Shown here one piece after another: positions 35,234-45,493 of a stretch of DNA of 64,000 nucleotides. Every line of letters begins with the position of its first letter. The stretch's first letter is position 1. Source of the stretch: Spiroplasma endosymbiont of Lasioglossum villosulum (lineage in GTDB: Bacteria > Bacillota_I > Bacilli_A > Mycoplasmatales > VBWQ01); the NCBI RefSeq assembly GCF_964020195.1, contig NZ_OZ026539.1, positions 748,299 to 812,298 on the forward strand, read 5' to 3'. The translations under genes were made by a program, and so were the position numbers. Under the pieces are notes generated by a model. That model was not told the origin of the DNA. It did not search any database and saw nothing but the letters and a program-made list of their open reading frames with translations.

Positions 35234-35929
35234 TTACTTTACCATTGACATGTCAGAAAATAAGATATTTTCTGACATGTCTAAAATTATATCAATAATC
35301 TCGGGCGTTTTAGGTATCTCTGGTCTTTCAAACATATTAGTTTCAATGTTATTAATACCATTAGATAAATCTTTAACGTTAAATATATCTGCCTTGTGTA
35401 CTATTTCTTGTTCTTCATTACTTTTAGTTACTGGCATTGGTACGATGTTAGAAAGCATTATCGTATCATCAACTTTTTGCTTTACTATCACTGTCGCATA
35501 TTTTGTTTTAATATATTTTGAATTTTTGCAAATTTGAGTATCATATCACTCTATAGGACTTTGAGTATGTTCTCTCATTTTTTCTTTATTTTTTTGACAT
35601 CATCTGTAATAATATTCTCGTTTTCTCGCTTTCACTTCTGACTTTTGATTATATTCTCGTATTTTTTCTTTATTTTTTTGACATCATCTGTGATTATATT
35701 CTCGTATTTTTTCTTTATTTTTTTGGGACCATCTTTGATAAGATTCTCGTTTTCTCGCTTTCACTTCAGGCCTTTGAGCATATTTTAATTTTTTAGTTCC
35801 AACCTCAGGTTTTTGATTATGTTTCCGTATTCTTTCTTTGCTTAAATTTTTTTGATTAATTTGAATTATTTTAAAAATTTTTTCTATTTTTTTAATTAGT
35901 ACTTTCTTATTTTTTTCCATTGTATACAT
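35234..35929 (-). CDS. repeat protein with (K/R)KNKEKIREYN modules
   Basis: 231 residues. The first 130 are highly basic and contain three near-repeats of a 24-30-residue module with the core QKNKEKIREYN followed by Lys/Arg and aromatic residues, like the modules of some phage and giant-virus proteins. UGA tryptophans fall within them. The C-terminal 100 residues are acidic and soluble, ending DMSENILFSDMSMVK. The start ATG 35929 follows AAAGGAAA; ATG 35920 is an alternative. Its 3-prime end contains a 16-bp inverted repeat. Function unknown; nucleic-acid binding is possible from the charge. Confidence 0.65.
35247..35281. repeat. 16-bp perfect inverted repeat inside a coding 3-prime end
   Basis: GACATGTCAGAAAATA (35247-35262) and its exact complement (35266-35281) are separated by three bases. 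The repeat encodes mirrored DMSEN-ILFSDMS at the C-terminus of the 35234-35929 gene. GACATGTC is itself a palindrome. It may act as a terminator-like hairpin placed before the stop. Confidence 0.7.
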
Positions 35930-36095
35930 AATATTTTCCTTTCAAAAAATAAAAAAACCTATTTACTTTAAAAAATAAAGCAATCGGTTAAAAACTTATA
36001 TTTAGATTAAAACATATAATTTTTATTACAATGATAATACATTAATATTTCTAAAAATAAAAAACAATTTTTTTATAATTAATTTTGTTTTTTTA

Positions 36096-36929
36096 TTAGT
36101 GTTTTTTTTCTTTCTTAACTTCCTTTTTCTTTAATTTTTTATTTTTTTTCTTTTTCTTATTTCTTCTGAATCAATTTCAAAATGAACGCTTTTTCTTTAC
36201 CGTTTTAATAATAGTAGGCTCAAATATTTTATTAGTATCACCAATTGAAAAATCATTACAAACAGAATTAATATTTTCATTAGAACTAATAAATAATAGT
36301 TCATCATTTAACATTAATATTTCATTTCTACTAGGAATAATAACTTTACCATGACGTTTAATCGCAACTAAGTTAATTTTATAATTGCTAGGAATTTTTA
36401 AAGTTTCTAGTTTTTTATTTGTAAACTTAGTATTTTTAACAATTACATTAGCTATTGAGTACTTTTCATCAACTGTAGTTAAATCTATTCCTAATTTTCA
36501 AATAGCACGATATGCAGCTTTCTTACCGGCTTCTGTTTCAGATAAAATAATATTAGTAATACCAATTGCTTCTAAAATTAGTTGGTGAGTACTATCAACA
36601 GCTTTAGCAATAAGATTAAGTGATGATAATGTATTGTGTTTACGATGAATTGTTAAAACATGAACAGCAGTAACAATTGAAGCTGCTAAATCAGAACCAA
36701 TAGCAATAATAATATTTTGCACTTTATGAATTCCAGCATCATTTAATGCATCACGATTAGTCGAATCTAAAATTAAAGTTTCAGAAGCTATTGATGAAAC
36801 TAATTGACAACGGTCTTCTCTTTTATCAATAGCTAATGTAACTTTACCTAATTCTTCTAAAGTTTTAACAACTGAAATTCCGAATTTACCTAAACCAATG
36901 ACACAAAAATCATTTTCTGATGAAGACAT
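36096..36929 (-). CDS. ktrA: potassium uptake regulatory subunit (RCK/TrkA domains)
   Basis: 277 residues. The N-terminal RCK nucleotide-binding fold starts CVIGLGKFGISV (GxGxxG, residues 9-20), with the ribose-binding acid at AIDKRED. A TrkA-C domain spans roughly residues 145-225. A final 40-residue lysine-rich tail (KKKRSFWNWFRRNKKK and on) is unusual and could bind membrane or RNA. KtrA rings sit under KtrB and gate it in response to ATP/ADP or cyclic di-AMP. The ktrB gene is divergent, 166 bases away, so the pair shares a regulatory region. Confidence 0.88.
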
Positions 36930-37095
36930 CTATATCCTTCTTCCTTAAATAATATTTACTTAAATATATTATATTATACTAAATTATAAACTAATTCTTA
37001 AAATATTGGTATTTTACATTTAAAACTAATATTTAATAGAAATGACTATAGTATAGTATAATAATAAAAGAAAATGTTATTTTAGGAGTTTTTTG

Positions 37096-38583
37096 ATGCT
37101 ATCTAAGGTTAATTATCGTAGTGTAAAAAATATTTTTAAAATTATTTTTGTTGGTAAAACCCGTCCCCGACAAATGTTTAATTTATATTTTTTCACTTTA
37201 TTAGTTGGAACAATACTTTTAATGACACCAATTGCCACAACAAAAGGACAATGAAACTTTTTGCCTGCCCTTTTTACTGCTAGTAGTGCGTTTTCTGACA
37301 CTGGTTTAACAGTAAAAAGTACTGCTAATGATTTTACTTTCTTTGGTCAATTTATTATTTTAATTTTAATTAAATTTGGTGGTATTGGTTTAATTACAGT
37401 TAAACTAGCAATATTATCCTTATTTGTATTTAATCGACATACTAGTTTAAGAGAAAGATTACTAATGCAAGGTGAACGTGGTTCTAATAAATTAGGAACG
37501 ACTATTGATGTATTAAAAATTGGTATTATTGTTATGACAATTACTGAATTTTTGGGAGCAATTGTTTTATTTTTATATTTTTATTTTGTGCCTATCTCAG
37601 GAATAGAATATGGTCTAAACAATAATACAGGTTACTATAATCACATACTATTAGCATTATGATCGGGAATTTTCCACTCAATTTCTGCTGTTAATAATGC
37701 TGGATTTGATATAGTTGGTATAACTTCATTAGAACCTTTTCAGAGTGATTATTTTGTGCAGTGAATTTTTATTATTGAATTTGTAATTGGCGGTATTGGT
37801 TTTCCTGTTTATTATGATTTATATCATTGAATTAAAAGTAAAACTCATGGTAAAAAATTTAGATTTAGTTTATTCACTAAACTAACATTAATAACATATT
37901 TTTTAGTTGCGATATTGGGTGTTAATAGTGTTATGTTTATTGAATATTTTTCACGTAATGTCATAACTCCGTCAAGGCAAGAGCCCATTTTTAAAAATTT
38001 ATCGACATCTGATGCAATTATGGCTGTTTTTTTTAATACAATGTCAACAAGAAATGGTGGATACTATACAGTTGACTTAAATAAATTTCACCTTGCCTCA
38101 CAAATGATCCAATCATTAATGATGTGAATTGGTTCTTCACCAGCAAGTACTGCCGGAGGAATTAGAACGACAACTTTAGCAATTATTCTTTTAACAATTT
38201 TTAATATTGCACGTGGCCGTAATGATGTTTTTGTATTCAAGCGTAAAATTCCTAATCAAACTGTTCGTATGTCATTTATAGTCAGTACACTTGGTTTTAT
38301 TTTAGTTTTTGTATCAGTAATGATTATCACAATTGAAAATGTTTTTTTAACAGATAATTCTGATATGACCTTTGCACAAGTAATTTTTGATGTTTCAAGT
38401 GCTTTTGGAACAACAGGACTTTCATTATTTGATAATTCCAAATTAGGTATTTTTAGTCAACTTAGTTTAATTTTTGTCATGTTTGTGGGACAATTAGGAG
38501 TATCAACTACTGTTCTTGCTTGAAGTGATCGTAAATCAAAACCAACAATAAGTAGAGTTGAAGAAAACGTATTAATTGGATAA
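37096..38583 (+). CDS. ktrB: potassium channel subunit of the Ktr/Trk family
   Basis: 495 residues, about ten helices arranged as four M1-P-M2 units. Selectivity-filter glycines are recognisable in the pore loops SAFSDTGLTV, SAVNNAGFDI, TMSTRNGGYY and SAFGTTGLS. The SSPASTAGGIRTTT segment is the characteristic intramembrane loop region of this family. It imports K+ with KtrA as cytoplasmic gate. A TATAAT at 37057-37062 and Shine-Dalgarno TAGGAG precede it. folD follows 21 bases on and is probably co-transcribed. Confidence 0.92.
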
Positions 38584-38604
38584 ATTAAGAAATGGTGAAC
38601 ACAT

Positions 38605-39459
38605 ATGATAAAAATTTTAGATGGTAAAATAATTGCCCAGCAAATTAAAGCAAAAATTAAATCACAAGTAATAACTATTACTAATCGCAAACCTAAACTA
38701 GCAGTAATAATTATTGGTGAAGATTTAGCATCACAAATGTACGTACGAACTAAAATTAAAGCATGTCAAGAATGTGGTATTGATGGACAAGTATTTTCAC
38801 TAACAACAACAGTAACACAAAAAGAAATAATTAATAAAATTGAACAATTAAATAGTGACAATAATATTGATGGAATTTTAGTACAATTACCACTACCAAA
38901 ACATTTAGATACATTAGCAATTATTAATAGCATTACTATTAATAAAGATGTTGATGGTTTAACAAATATTAATGCCGGAAGATTATTACAAGGTGATAAA
39001 AAAGCAATGTTGCCTTGTACAGTAAAAGGTATTTTAAAATTACTAAATCACTATCAAATTCCCATTTCTAAACAAAATATTACTATCATTAACGATAGTA
39101 ATATTGTTGGTAAACCATTGGCTTTATCATTAACTAATATGGGAGCAACTGTTAGCATTGTTCATAAATTAACCAAAGACTTAACTATTTATACTAAAGA
39201 AGCTGATATCATTTGTAGTGCTACTGGTATCTATAATATTATTAATAGTAGTCAAGTTAAACGTGATGTTGTTATTATTGATGTAGCAATTAATTATCAA
39301 GGTAAAGAAAAAAAAGTTGTTGGTGATATTAATTTTGAAATAATGAAAAATACCGCTTCAGCAATTACTCCTGTGCCTGGTGGTGTTGGACCAATGACTA
39401 TTGCCATGTTATTAGAAAATTTAATGATTTGCTATCAATTAAATAATAAATATAATTAA
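38605..39459 (+). CDS. folD: methylenetetrahydrofolate dehydrogenase/cyclohydrolase
   Basis: 284 residues, full length. Interconverts methylene-, methenyl- and formyl-tetrahydrofolate in one-carbon metabolism. Catalytic and signature segments: YVRTKIKACQECGI with the conserved Tyr/Lys, DGILVQLPLPKH, DVDGLTNINAGRL, the nucleotide loop NDSNIVGKPLALSL, and the terminal TPVPGGVGPMTIAMLL. The Shine-Dalgarno region TGGTGAACACAT closely resembles the one before trxA. A frameshifted gene follows 13 bases downstream. Confidence 0.96.
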   Translation: MIKILDGKIIAQQIKAKIKSQVITITNRKPKLAVIIIGEDLASQMYVRTKIKACQECGIDGQVFSLTTTVTQKEIINKIEQLNSDNNIDGILVQLPLPKHLDTLAIINSITINKDVDGLTNINAGRLLQGDKKAMLPCTVKGILKLLNHYQIPISKQNITIINDSNIVGKPLALSLTNMGATVSIVHKLTKDLTIYTKEADIICSATGIYNIINSSQVKRDVVIIDVAINYQGKEKKVVGDINFEIMKNTASAITPVPGGVGPMTIAMLLENLMICYQLNNKYN

Positions 39460-39472
39460 ATTGGAAAATTAA

Positions 39473-40221
39473 ATGTTAAAGAAAAATTGGATTAAAAAAA
39501 GATTAAATAATATTGAAAAAAATAATTTAGAATTATTAAAATTTAAGTTTTTAAAAGAAACTATTTCAACAAATAGTGTTTATTTTGATAGTCCTTTACA
39601 TTTTTTAAAACCTGAAAATTATTCAGATTATCAAATACATAATGAAAATAATACTATTATTTTTAAAATAGAAGTTAATACACAAAAATTATATGATGAT
39701 TGAATAAAAGGAATGAATAATTTTGCTTGAGATTATATTTTAAGTAAAAAATATATAAATATTAACACTGAATATAATTTAAAAACTAATGATTTTATTA
39801 ATAAACTTAATCAAAACTTATTTCTTTTAAAAAATAATTTAATATCAAAAAATAAAATTTATGTTGTAAGAGTTTGAACTTCAAAAATAGAAAAAATAAT
39901 TTCAATATTTCTTCCTTTGAAAAAGATTAAGAAGAATTTAGCGATGTTGGATATTGATGAACAGATAAAGACACTTTAAATAAAGAAGTTTCTTTAAATA
40001 AAAAATTACGTTTTACTTTTAGAAATTCATCAGACTCTTTAATAAAAGAACTATTATTTAAAGGAAACCATGAAATTACAATAAAATATGTTGAAACTGA
40101 AACTGAAATTACTACTAAAGGTTATGAATATAAAAATTCTAATTGATGAAAAAGAAATTGATCATCATTTATTTCAATTTTAGCACTTTTATTTACAATC
40201 ATATTTAACTTTTTAAATTAA
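39473..40221 (+). pseudogene. degraded membrane-anchored protein gene
   Basis: ATG 39473 opens a Lys/Asn-rich frame with UGA tryptophans that reads well for about 140 codons. Around the A6 run at 39891-39896 protein-like coding moves to the next frame. That frame holds an in-frame TAA at 39928-39930, then codes on (EEFSDVGYWWTDKDTLNKEV and onward) to TAA 40219-40221, finishing with a basic tryptophan-rich stretch and a membrane helix (ISILALLFTIIFNF). A frameshift and a nonsense codon together mark a decaying tail-anchored protein of about 248 residues. No family recognised. Lies directly downstream of folD. Confidence 0.6.
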
Positions 40222-40319
40222 TATAAATCATTAAAGCACTAAATCAAAAATAAATCATATTGTATGTAAAAATTATAAAATTTGTTATAAAAATAATTAG
40301 AAACTAAATTATAAGTTTT

Positions 40320-40358
40320 AACTCATTGCTTTTATTTTAAAAGTAAATGAGTTTTTTT
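40320..40358 (+). terminator. terminator before the M41-like gene
   Basis: AACTCATT (40320-40327) pairs with AATGAGTT (40346-40353), with an inner CTTTT/AAAAG pairing, and a T7 run follows. It closes the folD-side transcript; a Shine-Dalgarno AAAAAGGAG then starts the next gene. Confidence 0.75.
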
Positions 40359-40382
40359 ACATTTAAAAAGGAGTACAAAAAT

Positions 40383-41015
40383 ATGAAATATTTTAATCCA
40401 AATTATTGATTTAAATTATGATTATTAATCACGCCACTTTTTAATAATCAACTTCAAAATATTAATGCTAAAATAATTTATAATAAAGAAAATATTAAAG
40501 ATTGAAAACCTAAAAATATATCTATTACAGATTGTACACAATCTAATGATCAAGATATTACTTGTATTCATGAAGCAGGACATACAACAATGATTTTAGA
40601 TTCTAAATTTAAAAATAAATTTCAAAAGTTAGAATATATTAGTTCAGATTCCCAATACCTTGGAAGAACAATATCTGATGAACTTATACCTTTAAATCAA
40701 ATTAAAAATATAAGTGATAATGACTTATATACCTTATTACGAATTGATTTAGCTGGATTTGCTGCTGAATCTATGTTTTTTGATAGTAACCCTTTAAAAT
40801 ATATTATCGGACAAGCAAGAATTATGGATTCAAGTGACTTACAACACTATCATAATATTTATCAAGAAGAGTTTGAATCAAGAAAATTAAAACCCTACAA
40901 TGAAAATTCTTTAATTTTTATAGGTAAACAATTAAATGAAACAAGAAAAATAATAAATAATAAGCTAGAATTTGAAAAAAATTCTCAAAACATGTTGTCT
41001 AATAAACTACGTTAA
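40383..41015 (+). CDS. secreted M41-like (FtsH-type) zinc peptidase domain without ATPase
   Basis: 210 residues. A short N-terminal hydrophobic stretch with UGA-coded tryptophans (WFKLWLLITPLF) may be a signal. At about residue 65 lies CIHEAGHTTMIL, the HExxH zinc motif with the FtsH-style glycine. Then comes YLGRTISDE, and LAGFAAESMFF, equivalent to the GRAAEE helix of peptidase M41, followed by ARIMDSSDL, which provides the third-ligand aspartate in the SDL position. No AAA+ domain precedes it, so this is a stand-alone peptidase module. The frame ends at 41015, but an LTxxQ-repeat frame begins directly afterwards in the +1 frame. One fewer A in the A7 run at about 40975-40981 would fuse them. 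Confidence 0.7.
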
Positions 41016-41021
41016 TAAAAA

Positions 41022-42178
41022 CCATACTGATTATATTTTAAAACATAAAGAAATACCTATTCCGCTATTTAAAGAAAAAGAAATTAAAAAACTTACAAAA
41101 ATACAAATACAAGCACTTACAAGTGAGCAAATACAAACACTAACACTATTACAAACCCAATCATTTTTACCATTACAAATTACTTGATTTACTGAAAAAC
41201 AAATAGCAGCATTTTTTTGGCCATATCAAATACAAGGATTTACTGAAGAACAAATAAAAAATTTTTGGCCACAACAATGCTAGTATTTACAAAAAACCAA
41301 ATACAAGCACTCACAAACGAACAAATACAAGCACTAACAAGTGAGCAAATTAAAGAATTATCAGCAGAACAAATACAAGCACTCACAAACCAACAAATAA
41401 CAGCTTTTACAAAAATACAAATACCCACATTTACTACAAAACAAATCAAAAACCTTTGATGATATCAAATTCAATCTTTTACTGAAAAACAAATACAGGC
41501 ATTTACAAAAAACCAAATACAAGCACTCACAAACGAACAAATACCAGCACTTACAAGTGAGCAAATACAAACACTAACACTATTACAAACCCAATCATTT
41601 TTACCATTACAAATTACTTGATTTACTGAAAAACAAATAGCAGCATTTTTTTGGCCATATCAAATACAAGGATTTACTGAAGAACAAATAAAAAATTTTT
41701 GGCCACAACAATGCTAGTATTTACAAAAAACCAAATACAAGCACTCACAAACGAACAAATACAAGCACTAACAAGTGAGCAAATTAAAGAATTATCAGCA
41801 GAACAAATACAAGCACTCACAAACCAACAAATAACAGCTTTTACAAAAATACAAATACCCACATTTACTACAAAACAAATCAAAAACCTTTGATGATATC
41901 AAATTCAATCTTTTACTGAAAAACAAATACAGGCATTTACAAAAAACCAAATACAAGCACTCACAAACGAACAAATACCAGCACTAACAAGTGAGCAAAT
42001 TCAAATACTCACAAAAGAACAAATTACTTGATTTACATCTGAACAAATTAAAAATTCACCACACCTTTTATTAAGAAAAGAAGAAATTAAAACTTTTAAT
42101 CCAAAAGAAATAAATAACTATTATTTAAATAATAAAACTTTAAACAATAAAATTAAAGATAATGAAAAAATATTATAG
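41022..42178 (+). pseudogene. LTxxQ-repeat protein gene read in three frames
   Basis: Coding for about 380 residues of 9-residue repeats with the consensus (E/N)QIQALTxEQ. They resemble the LTxxQ repeats of bacterial surface adhesins. The first frame runs to TAG 41281-41283. The second is open from 41265 to TAG 41715-41717. The third is open from 41699 to TAG 42176-42178. Each change is a -1 step at the same A6T5 stretch (41256-41266 and its copy 434 bases on). No Shine-Dalgarno-supported start exists within the repeats, so the reading probably belonged to the M41-like gene upstream. The C-terminal 50 residues are non-repeat and Asn/Lys-rich. Confidence 0.6.
41112..41979 (+). repeat. 434-bp tandem duplication
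   Basis: Positions 41112-41545 recur at 41546-41979 with no difference that I could find; identity continues for six more bases. The unit is 434 bases, not a multiple of three, and includes the frame-change site. Both copies also encode the smaller 27-base LTxxQ repeat. Extent read by eye. Confidence 0.8.
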
Positions 42179-42255
42179 AAATTATTATGGTTTTAATAAC
42201 ATAATTTTATTTTTCTTGTATTTAACTAAACTCAAATTTCCAATTCATATTTTTT

Positions 42256-43416
42256 TTATAATGTTTTAGGCAAATCAATTCTAAAAAAATTATCTAATTT
42301 TTCTCATGCAATATTACGTTGACTTTCTTCAGTATCTATTCACTGATCAAAGGCTTCGGCAAATAAATCAAAATGTGATTCTCGGCCATATTCACTTCTC
42401 ACAATACCATATGCTAAAATCTTTTGATAAATTGGATCGTTAATTTTTGTACTATTTGCTAATGATGAAATCATATAATTAGTTTCATCAGTTATTTCTC
42501 CTTTTTCTAGATTATTTTTTAATAAATAAGATGAATTAAAATAATTATTTCATCATTTACTATGATCATTATCTGCAAGTGAATTTATTCTTTGTTTTCC
42601 TTGAAAATTTAAACGAATAAAAGAACCTAAAGCATGACCATATTCATGAACAATTGTTCTAATAATACTTTTTGAAGCTTTATAACCACTAACATATTGC
42701 CAATATTGAATTCTTTTACTAAGAGAATTTGGATTTATTGCCATAACTTGAACTAATGAATAATTTTGAAATTGTGAATCATAAACATAACCAGATTTAA
42801 CAAAGCCAAATAAACCATTTTTATTAATTTCAGCTACTCGATATAAAAGTTTAAGAACATTTTTTTTGCCATAAATTTGTGCAAATATATTATAAAATCG
42901 AACTAATTTATCTTTTATCTCTGCTTTTTCAGTAGCATTTATTGTAGATGAATTAATTAATGTATCCCAATTAACATTTGTATAAATTTTGCCAAGATTA
43001 GTAATATTAATTTGATTTTGTAAATCAGAAAAGTCTGTAAAATTACTCTTATTATTTGCTAACAAGTTAAATTCATTAATCGACTCTTTTTTTGCCTCAT
43101 ATTGAATTTTTTCTTCTAAATTAGTAACAAAGTTTAATTTTTTACTAGTTTTACTAAATCAATTTTGCGAATTTTTTAAATATCATTGTTTTAAACTAGC
43201 CACATCTTCGCCTTCAAAAAAATTTATGCGATCACTTACTACTTTATTAATTCTCTTATTGATATCAGGAACAATATAATTACCAGAAATATCTTGTTCA
43301 TTTTCATCAGCAAAATCATAATCATTATTAGTACAGCCTCACCTACAAGCAATAACATTTATTGTTGTTGCACTAACCAAAATATAATTTAAAAAAAATC
43401 TAATTATTTTTCTCAT
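42256..43416 (-). CDS. lipoprotein zinc metalloprotease (HEYGH)
   Basis: 386 residues. The signal peptide ends in a lipobox (NVIAC, Cys at about residue 24), so the protein should be lipid-anchored outside the cell. The zinc motif HEYGH appears near residue 266 in SIIRTIVHEYGHALGSF. Downstream ESHFDLFAEAFDQW carries acidic residues suitable as the third ligand. The middle is helical and Asn/Lys-rich. Family not identified; general M-clan (gluzincin-like) peptidase. The start follows AGGAG. Convergent with the LTxxQ gene and followed upstream by another secreted protein, forming a surface-protein group. Confidence 0.75.
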
Positions 43417-43477
43417 AACTTTATCTCCTGAATCTATATTTAAATATTTAGGGATTTATATTAATTTAATTATGTTA

Positions 43478-44638
43478 TCATGAAATATTTAACTTATAAT
43501 AAGGGATTTCTGTATAACTTTCTGATACTTTTGTTGAAAAAGCAAATATTTTTGATCCTGGTTTAGGAGTTATTTTTGTAGTTTTTAATTTTTTATTAAA
43601 ACCCTCAATAAGAAATTCATTATATAAAATATCTTTATACTTATCAGCAAATTTTTTACCAAGTGTTTTTACTACAACATCATAAAATAATTTATTTTTA
43701 TTATTTTCTGTATATAATCCTTCTAACTTAATATCAATTTTTTCATCATTTTTTGGTTGTTTACCTTGGTAGTTAATAAAAACTCGATTATTTTCTGTTG
43801 GTAATGGTAAAAAGTTTGCTTTAAATGATGAATAATTCATAATATTTTCAATTGCAAAACTAAATTCAATCTTTCCTTCATTATTAAAATTGGGAAAACT
43901 TAACTCATATATTTTTAATGCTGAACTAGTTAAAGCAGATGTAATCTCATTTTCATAAAATTTTATTAATTTATTACGATTTCCTAAATATTCCATAACT
44001 ATTGCAAATCTCCCAAATTGACTTGTTGGATGTAAGAATGTGCTTTTTTCATACATATCAGTATTAAAATAAATTTTTCCAAGATTTTGTTCATAAAAAA
44101 TATCCGAAAATTCTGCTGGCTTATTTAAAATATCTATTTTCCCTTGAAAGTGACTATTACTTTTTGCTATTAAAGAAATATTTTTATTATCTTGATTAAT
44201 TAGTACATCTAAATCATTATTAGAAAACTTAGTACCATTCATAATATTAATTGCTTCTAAAATTAAATCTTTATCAACTATTCCGTTTTTTTCAAAACTT
44301 TTACTATAAGGTAATGCTTTTTTAGTTATTATTTGACTAATATCATTACTTAGTCAAAACAAATTAACCTCTTTAACTAAAAAAGGTAAATCTGTTGTAT
44401 CTGGCATATAACGAATAATAGCCTTTGTCATTCCATCTAACATATCAACATCAATATTATCAGTATTCATTTTTTCTTTTCTTAATTCACTTTTCAAACT
44501 AAATGAATTAGGAATTATAGTATAAGTTTCTTTAATACTATTATTTATTTTGCTTAGATTCGTACTTAATACATTTCCAAAAGTTCCTACAGTTGTTCCA
44601 AATGTTAAAAAACTTAATGTTACTAATAATAACTTCAT
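43478..44638 (-). CDS. secreted protein of unknown function
   Basis: 386 residues. A signal peptide covers residues 1-25 (MKLLLVTLSFLTFGTTVGTFG) with no cysteine, so the protein is probably exported. The mature part is soluble, with mixed alpha/beta composition and aromatic-rich strands (for example IYFNTDMYEKSTFLHPTSQF). It has no C-terminal anchor. The HEYGH lipoprotein gene lies 61 bases downstream in the same direction, so the two may be expressed together. No known family. Confidence 0.7.
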
Positions 44639-44836
44639 AAATTAAAACCCCTTTATATTGATAATGTAATTCTACATGATTTCTATGTTTACTTCTTTCT
44701 AATTATTTTTACCATTAATAGTATTCATTATTACAAATAATACTTAAGTTATTATTACATTTAATTTAAAAAAATGATTAATAAAGCATATACATTGCCG
44801 TAATCAAGAAAAAAATAAAAAAAACTTTATTAGTTA

Positions 44837-44865
44837 TTGCAAATTATACTTTTCTTCAATATAAT
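44837..44865 (+). promoter_or_regulatory. promoter of the tRNA operon
   Basis: TTGCAA (44837-44842) and TATAAT (44860-44865) are exactly 17 bases apart, an almost consensus sigma-70 promoter. Transcription would start near 44872, a dozen bases before tRNA-Asn. Confidence 0.8.
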
Positions 44866-44883
44866 AATTAAGGTTTAGTAAAT

Positions 44884-44958
44884 GCCCGGTTAGCTCAGCG
44901 GCAGAGCATTCGACTGTTAATCGAAGTGTCATAGGTTCAAATCCTATACTGGGCGCCA
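44884..44958 (+). tRNA. tRNA-Asn(GTT)
   Basis: 75-base tRNA with a complete cloverleaf: 7-bp acceptor stem (GCCCGGT/ACTGGGC), anticodon GTT in loop CTGTTAA, T-loop GTTCAAAT, and encoded 3-prime GCCA. First of a four-tRNA operon. Confidence 0.95.
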
Positions 44959-44982
44959 TTATTCTAAACTCTTGTTTTCTAC

Positions 44983-45057
44983 GGCTCGTTGGTGAATTGG
45001 TAAACACATAGGATTTTCATTCCTACATTACGGGTTCGATCCCCGTACGAGTCACCA
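44983..45057 (+). tRNA. tRNA-Glu(TTC)
   Basis: Acceptor GGCTCGT/ACGAGTC, anticodon TTC in loop TTTTCAT closed by TAGGA/TCCTA, T-arm GGGTTCGATCCCC, encoded ACCA. In this organism the same Glu family can feed the GatCAB pathway at tRNA-Gln. Confidence 0.95.
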
Positions 45058-45113
45058 TTAATTAATATTTAGACTGCAAGTATTATAATTACTTGTTTTT
45101 TATTCCCCTAGAT

Positions 45114-45189
45114 GTCTCGTTAGCTCAATTGGCAGAGCATCAGACTCTTAATCTGAGGGTTGTAGGTTCGAGGCCTATATGGGACACCA
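45114..45189 (+). tRNA. tRNA-Lys(CTT)
   Basis: Acceptor GTCTCGT/ATGGGAC with wobble pairs, D-arm GCTCAATTGGCAGAGC, anticodon CTT in loop CTCTTAA, encoded ACCA. A CTT isoacceptor reads AAG, a rare codon here. Confidence 0.94.
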
Positions 45190-45193
45190 AAAT

Positions 45194-45278
45194 GCGGAAT
45201 TGGCGAAACTGGCAGACGCACCAGATTTAGGCTCTGGCGCCGAAAGGCATGAGGGTTCAAGTCCCTTGTTCCGCACCA
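45194..45278 (+). tRNA. tRNA-Leu(TAG)
   Basis: 85-base class II tRNA. Acceptor GCGGAAT/TTCCGC region, anticodon TAG in loop TTTAGGC, long variable arm (TGGCGCCGAAAGGCA), encoded ACCA. It reads CTN leucine codons. It follows tRNA-Lys by only four bases. Confidence 0.95.
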
Positions 45279-45292
45279 TACATTATTTTGTT

Positions 45293-45323
45293 AACCTTTA
45301 TGTTTTTCATTAAAGGTTTTTTT
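45293..45323 (+). terminator. terminator of the tRNA operon
   Basis: AACCTTTA and TAAAGGTT pair around a 10-base loop, followed by T7 and a further T-rich stretch. Confidence 0.85.
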
Positions 45324-45493
45324 CTTTTTTAACATTTTTATATAATAAAAAATTAAAATAAAATATTATATTTTAAACGTAATATTTTATTTTAATTTAA
45401 GAAATTTTATTCTATGGAAATATATAGTATTTTATTATTTTATCTTTATAATATTAATAAAATAATAGAAAAAAAGAAAGCAGGAAATGATTG

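Noticed and set aside
35250..35537. Rightward 95-codon ORF
   Set aside because: Opposite strand of the repeat-protein gene, which has the Shine-Dalgarno and protein-like repeats.
41240..41883. Leftward cysteine-rich ORFs opposite the LTxxQ repeats
   Set aside because: They are the complement of the repeat codons; identical in both duplicate copies and without start signals.
41112..41979. CRISPR-like array
   Set aside because: The repeats are contiguous coding repeats of 27 and 434 bases, without unique spacers or cas genes.
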